Assembly: GCA_900548385.1 (NCBI GenBank)
Contig: URKJ01000023.1
Span: 9,647-73,646 of the forward strand
Source: an uncultured bacterium
GTDB taxonomy: Bacteria > Verrucomicrobiota > Lentisphaeria > Victivallales > UBA1829
Reading direction: 5' to 3'
Length of the DNA: 64,000 bases
The number at the start of each line of letters is the position of its first letter. Position 1 is the stretch's first letter. Under the pieces are notes generated by a model. The model did no database searches, was not told the DNA's origin, and saw nothing but the letters and a program-made list of their open reading frames with translations. This document shows positions 61,086 through 64,000 of this stretch, piece by piece. A program made the position numbers and the translations under genes.

Positions 61086-62333
61086 CTATTCATCCTGCGG
61101 AAACAGAAATTTCTGCAGCTCTTCAACCGGAACATCCCGGAGCCGGCAAGCATTCCGGACAGCCCACGCCGCGGCGGCACCCGCTCCGGCTCCAGTCGCC
61201 ATGGCGATCCCCATGACCCGGCAACTGGCAAGCGCTTCATGGGAAGCACTGATATTCCGTCCTGCCAGCAACAGCCCTTCCGGTCTGTCCGGAAGCAGCG
61301 CTCCATATGGAATATCATAAGGCTGAACCCGTTCCGCTGTTCCGGTCTCATGAAGTTCCCGACCAGCAGCCTGTCCGCATCCGGTTGGATTATGAATGTC
61401 GATTCCGAACAACGCCCTGCGGACAATCGCGTCTTTCCGACGCGTTCCGGCAAGGCAGTCCGCTTTTTCCAGCCGCTTCAAACCATGAAAACGCCGGGTC
61501 TCCCGGACTCCGACCACTGCCGGCATGGAAGTTATCCGGGAATTTCCGTATCCCGGCAGATTGCGTTTCAGGAAATCAAGGACCCGAAACGCCTGTTTCC
61601 GTCCCTCAATCTCGGCAAGCGTCAAATCCTCCGACAAAGTTCCGTTCCGATAATTGATCTGAGTCGCATTGACACCATTTTCATCCGGAGAAAGATTCCG
61701 GTACAAACGGATCACTCCGACCGTCTCCGGCAATTCCCCACTCCTCTGTCCTTCCATCACAATCTCCTCCCAGCTCCGGTCTCCGATACGGAGCAACCGG
61801 GCACTTTCTTCCGAACCGCTTTCAATCCGCCGGGCAGGATCAACTCCTCCGATATTGAACATAATACTCAACGGCTGAACATTTCCATCTTCCGTCCGGC
61901 CGTAATCAAACGGAACCCCGGCAGCAAACGCCACAGTGCCGTCTCCCGTGGCATCAACGACAAAAGGCGCGGAAAAAACGCGGACACCTTCCCGGCAGAG
62001 AGCTGAAACACCCTTAATCCGCCCATCACCGACCCGCGCCTCAAGCACAGTCGTATGAAGCAGAATCGTCACCCGCAATCCAGCCAGCAGATCAAAAAGA
62101 CGGAGATCCCATTGCATAAAATCAATGGTACGCCCTCCGGTCTGCTCCAGAATCCAGTCCGCAACACGGCACTGCGCCCTTCCCATAACAGGCCCGACAA
62201 GTGCATGAATCCCCATACCGCCAAGCCGTCCGTAACGTTCCAGAAGCAAGACTTTCGCTCCGCATTCCGCCGCCGCACAGGCGGCTCCGATCCCTGCGGG
62301 ACCACCGCCGCAGACAATGACATCATAATCCAT
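61086..62333 (-). CDS. FAD-dependent oxidoreductase
   Basis: 415 residues from ATG 62333 with AAAGGAG upstream. The N-terminal dinucleotide-binding motif is VCGGGPAGIGAACAAAECG; ERYGRLGGMGIHALVG and VVDATGDGTVAF follow, and the C-terminus has LLLAGRNISASHEALASCRVMG (FAD closure). This is the FAD-dependent oxidoreductase family often seen next to carbohydrate genes in Lentisphaerae and Bacteroidetes. The substrate is unknown. It is divergent from an AraC-type regulator that may control it. Confidence 0.88.
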   Translation of the reverse strand: MDYDVIVCGGGPAGIGAACAAAECGAKVLLLERYGRLGGMGIHALVGPVMGRAQCRVADWILEQTGGRTIDFMQWDLRLFDLLAGLRVTILLHTTVLEARVGDGRIKGVSALCREGVRVFSAPFVVDATGDGTVAFAAGVPFDYGRTEDGNVQPLSIMFNIGGVDPARRIESGSEESARLLRIGDRSWEEIVMEGQRSGELPETVGVIRLYRNLSPDENGVNATQINYRNGTLSEDLTLAEIEGRKQAFRVLDFLKRNLPGYGNSRITSMPAVVGVRETRRFHGLKRLEKADCLAGTRRKDAIVRRALFGIDIHNPTGCGQAAGRELHETGTAERVQPYDIPYGALLPDRPEGLLLAGRNISASHEALASCRVMGIAMATGAGAGAAAAWAVRNACRLRDVPVEELQKFLFPQDE

Positions 62334-62356
62334 AACAGAACTCCTTTCGTTGAAAG

Positions 62357-62391
62357 ATCTGTGCAATTACCATACCGGCAACTCACAGATT
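62357..62391. promoter_or_regulatory. Inverted repeat between divergent genes
   Basis: ATCTGTG and CACAGAT are separated by 21 bases within the intergenic region of the oxidoreductase and regulator genes. A regulator binding site is plausible. Confidence 0.4.
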
Positions 62392-62418
62392 TGTAAATGC
62401 AAAAAATTGTGATATATT
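62391..62418 (+). promoter_or_regulatory. Promoter of the AraC/PocR-like regulator
   Basis: TTGTAA (62391-62396) and TATATT (62413-62418) are 16 bp apart; a start near 62425 supports the ATG at 62448 rather than the upstream one at 62397. Confidence 0.5.
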
Positions 62419-62447
62419 TATATAAAATTGTTTTTCATCATAATTCT

Positions 62448-63362
62448 ATGAATTTTTTTCGTACAATAGACCCGGAAAATCCGGGATCATGGATTGCTGC
62501 GACACTGGCAAGCATTGAAGCCCGTTACGGCATCTGGCTGACAATTCATGACTGCCATGGTCTGCTGTTTTACCGGAACGGTTCTCCGTATCTTCCGGAT
62601 CGCGGCATACACCGGAATCCGTTCTGCATGACCGGGCGTTTTCTGGAAAACGGCTGGAACCGGCGCTGTCATGAAGAATGCGCGTGGAATGCGGAAACAA
62701 CTGCACAGCGTGCAATGCGTCCCTTTCTCCATCACTGTTGGAAAGGCGTAACGGAACTCGTGGTTCCCATTGACCGCGACGGCTCTCTTCTCCTTCTTCT
62801 CTATGCAGGAACATTCCGTCCGCCTGACGGCAATGCTCCCGATTGTCTCACAGAAGAGCTGAAAGCGATGTATGCTGCACTTCCGCCGGAAAATGAAGAA
62901 CTCTTTGCGGAACTGTCGTCCGTTCTGCAAATATTCGGCCAGGGCATACGCCACTATCTGGACCGGAAACCAAGCTGCGGAGACATTCATTCAGACCGCC
63001 GCCGGAAGATCTGCCGATATATAGAAGATCACGCACACGAACCTGTCAGGCTGGCGGATCTCGCCCGTTCACTTCATCTTTCCCCCGTTCACTGCTGTCA
63101 TCAGGTCCGCTACCATTTCGGGGTGTCCTTCCAGCAGCTACTGCTGAAAGAACGGATGATCCGTGCATGCAATCTGCTGGAAACGACTCCGCTTCCACAG
63201 AAAACCATTGCTGCAATGGTCGGCTGCCGGAATGAATTTTATTTCAACCGTCTGTTCAGCAGAGAGCTTGGAATTTCTCCCGGAGAATACAGAAAGCAGA
63301 AAATTAAAGAGCGAACTTCTCAAAACGTTGCATCAATCCCTTTTTCGGACAGCAGGGCATAG
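62448..63362 (+). CDS. AraC-family regulator with PocR-like sensor
   Basis: 304 residues from ATG 62448; an ATG at 62397 lies upstream of the predicted transcription start. The N-terminal 150 residues have a Cys-rich segment (NPFCMTGRFLENGWNRRCHEECAW...HHCWKGVTELVVPI) like PocR domains that bind small ligands. The C-terminal AraC HTH pair (VRLADLARSLHLSPVHCCHQVRYHFGVSFQQLLLKERM, KTIAAMVGCRNEFYFNRLFSRELGISPGEYRKQK) is canonical. It is the probable regulator of the divergent oxidoreductase gene. Confidence 0.85.
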   Translation: MNFFRTIDPENPGSWIAATLASIEARYGIWLTIHDCHGLLFYRNGSPYLPDRGIHRNPFCMTGRFLENGWNRRCHEECAWNAETTAQRAMRPFLHHCWKGVTELVVPIDRDGSLLLLLYAGTFRPPDGNAPDCLTEELKAMYAALPPENEELFAELSSVLQIFGQGIRHYLDRKPSCGDIHSDRRRKICRYIEDHAHEPVRLADLARSLHLSPVHCCHQVRYHFGVSFQQLLLKERMIRACNLLETTPLPQKTIAAMVGCRNEFYFNRLFSRELGISPGEYRKQKIKERTSQNVASIPFSDSRA

Positions 63363-63967
63363 AGTTTCGGAAGAAGCACATTCTCCGGCTGAAGTTTATA
63401 GAGCTTGCGCATGGTCCGCTCGGCATTCGGGTAATCCTCCCGGAGATAATAGACCTGAAACAGCACAATATAGACACCGTAAAGATACGGCGCAAGTTTT
63501 TCCGCACGGAGCGAAAACAACAGCGCATCATCATACCTTTTCTCGTGGCAGAGATAAAGAGCCAGCCGGGTGTAGCCGATCGCCACGGTAATCCGGTTGA
63601 GTCCGGAAATATCAAAATCTTTCAGCATCTGCAGAATGCGGTCGGCCTTTTCATGTTTTCCGTTCTGACGCGCAAACCGGTAATAAAGAACCAGTGCGGC
63701 GGGACGGCGTCCGGACTCGTCATTCAGCAGAAGATAACGCTGAACGATATTCTCTTTCTGCTCCTGCTGGTCAAGCATATCCAGTTCCAGAATGAGATTC
63801 GGCAGCAGGAATTGCGTCCCGCCGGAAGACCGGTATACCTGAAGCCATTCAACATGGTCCGCCAGTTGGGAATAAAACTCGCTGAATTCCGGATCCCGCG
63901 CCAGTCCCAGCGAATTTTCTTTCAGACGTTCCAGTTCCTGAAACGTCTCTTCACTTTGGCTTATCGG
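63320..63967 (-). CDS. TPR-type protein, 5' end interrupted
   Basis: An open frame without stops runs from 63967 down to 63320, but the first ATG is at 63778, giving only 152 residues (AALVLYYRFARQNGKHEKADRILQMLKDF, NRITVAIGYTRLALYLCHEKRYDDALL: TPR-like helices). The 63 codons upstream are clearly coding in the same frame (FQELERLKENSLGLARDPEFSEFY) yet lack a start and run into a TAG at 63970-63968. Either an insertion lies just past the window edge, or the start region is decayed. The gene overlaps the AraC regulator tail by about 40 bases. Confidence 0.6.
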   Translation of the reverse strand, partial: PISQSEETFQELERLKENSLGLARDPEFSEFYSQLADHVEWLQVYRSSGGTQFLLPNLILELDMLDQQEQKENIVQRYLLLNDESGRRPAALVLYYRFARQNGKHEKADRILQMLKDFDISGLNRITVAIGYTRLALYLCHEKRYDDALLFSLRAEKLAPYLYGVYIVLFQVYYLREDYPNAERTMRKLYKLQPENVLLPKLYALLSEKGIDATF

Positions 63968-64000
63968 CTAAAAAATCTAGTCCACATTTTTTTCAAAAAA

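Noticed and set aside
1..64000. CRISPR arrays and rRNA genes
   Set aside because: No regularly spaced direct repeats of suitable length and no rRNA-like sequence were seen on reading both strands.

Overview
The window looks like a chromosomal segment of a Gram-negative bacterium of the PVC group, most likely Lentisphaerota (Victivallis-like). It encodes lipid A synthesis (lpxB), BamA and HtrA, so it has an outer membrane. It also carries a pilin-like protein with an FTLIELLVVIAIIAILAG start and a C-terminal H...DG motif, sitting among glycoside hydrolases and a GntR-headed regulator with a periplasmic-binding-like sensor half. That arrangement is typical of this phylum. The taxonomic call is inference.

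Region 1, 1-16374, is an accessory island at the 3' end of a tRNA-Ser(UGA) gene (16375-16464). Its other end lies outside the window. A tyrosine recombinase gene sits next to the tRNA, but its 3' end, including the catalytic Tyr, is replaced in frame by the tail of a glycine-zipper/zinc-ribbon protein. The element is probably immobile on its own. The cargo falls into blocks: a translationally coupled operon (ankyrin/DUF932-like protein, short SF2 helicase, Cys/coiled-coil protein) followed by a tandem double GTPase with a DUF697-like tail; small unknown and membrane-anchored proteins; a gene-free, highly structured stretch with its own promoter and terminator; an AT-rich block with a DNase I-like nuclease and an 1139-residue membrane coiled-coil protein, plus a decayed fragment of that protein's gene; and an FHA-domain block. 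A 40-bp promoter-like element occurs twice. I see no reverse transcriptase, CRISPR array or known complete defence system.

Region 2, 16465-33130, is core genome: htrA, a DUF2851 gene, a UPF0178 gene, ahpC, ligA, a Pol I that lacks the 5' nuclease domain and carries an unrelated N-terminal domain, a small HTH protein, a MATE pump with a MarR regulator and a radical SAM gene, then a dut/UDPGP operon divergent from a family 4 uracil-DNA glycosylase operon.

Region 3, 33090-43524, is a carbohydrate locus read leftward. A GntR-type sensor with a consensus promoter is followed by a pseudopilin, two tandem GH13-like enzymes and an epimerase-like lipoprotein. Next to it are a GH38 mannosidase, an AraC regulator and an esterase. 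The two GH13 genes share a 212-bp perfectly identical tract, which suggests gene conversion.

Region 4, 43696-61040, is housekeeping: lpxB-ffh, ilvD-rluA, a BASS transporter, a phosphoesterase, a GNAT-GrpB fusion, a YraN homologue, then prs-rplY-pth-rpsF-ssb-rpsR-rplI-dnaB-bamA. A structured leader RNA with its own promoter and terminator precedes prs.

Region 5, 61045-64000, has an FAD oxidoreductase divergent from an AraC/PocR-like regulator, and a TPR gene whose 5' end is interrupted close to the window edge. Vegetative promoters across the core follow a TTGMHW-16/17-TATAWT pattern.
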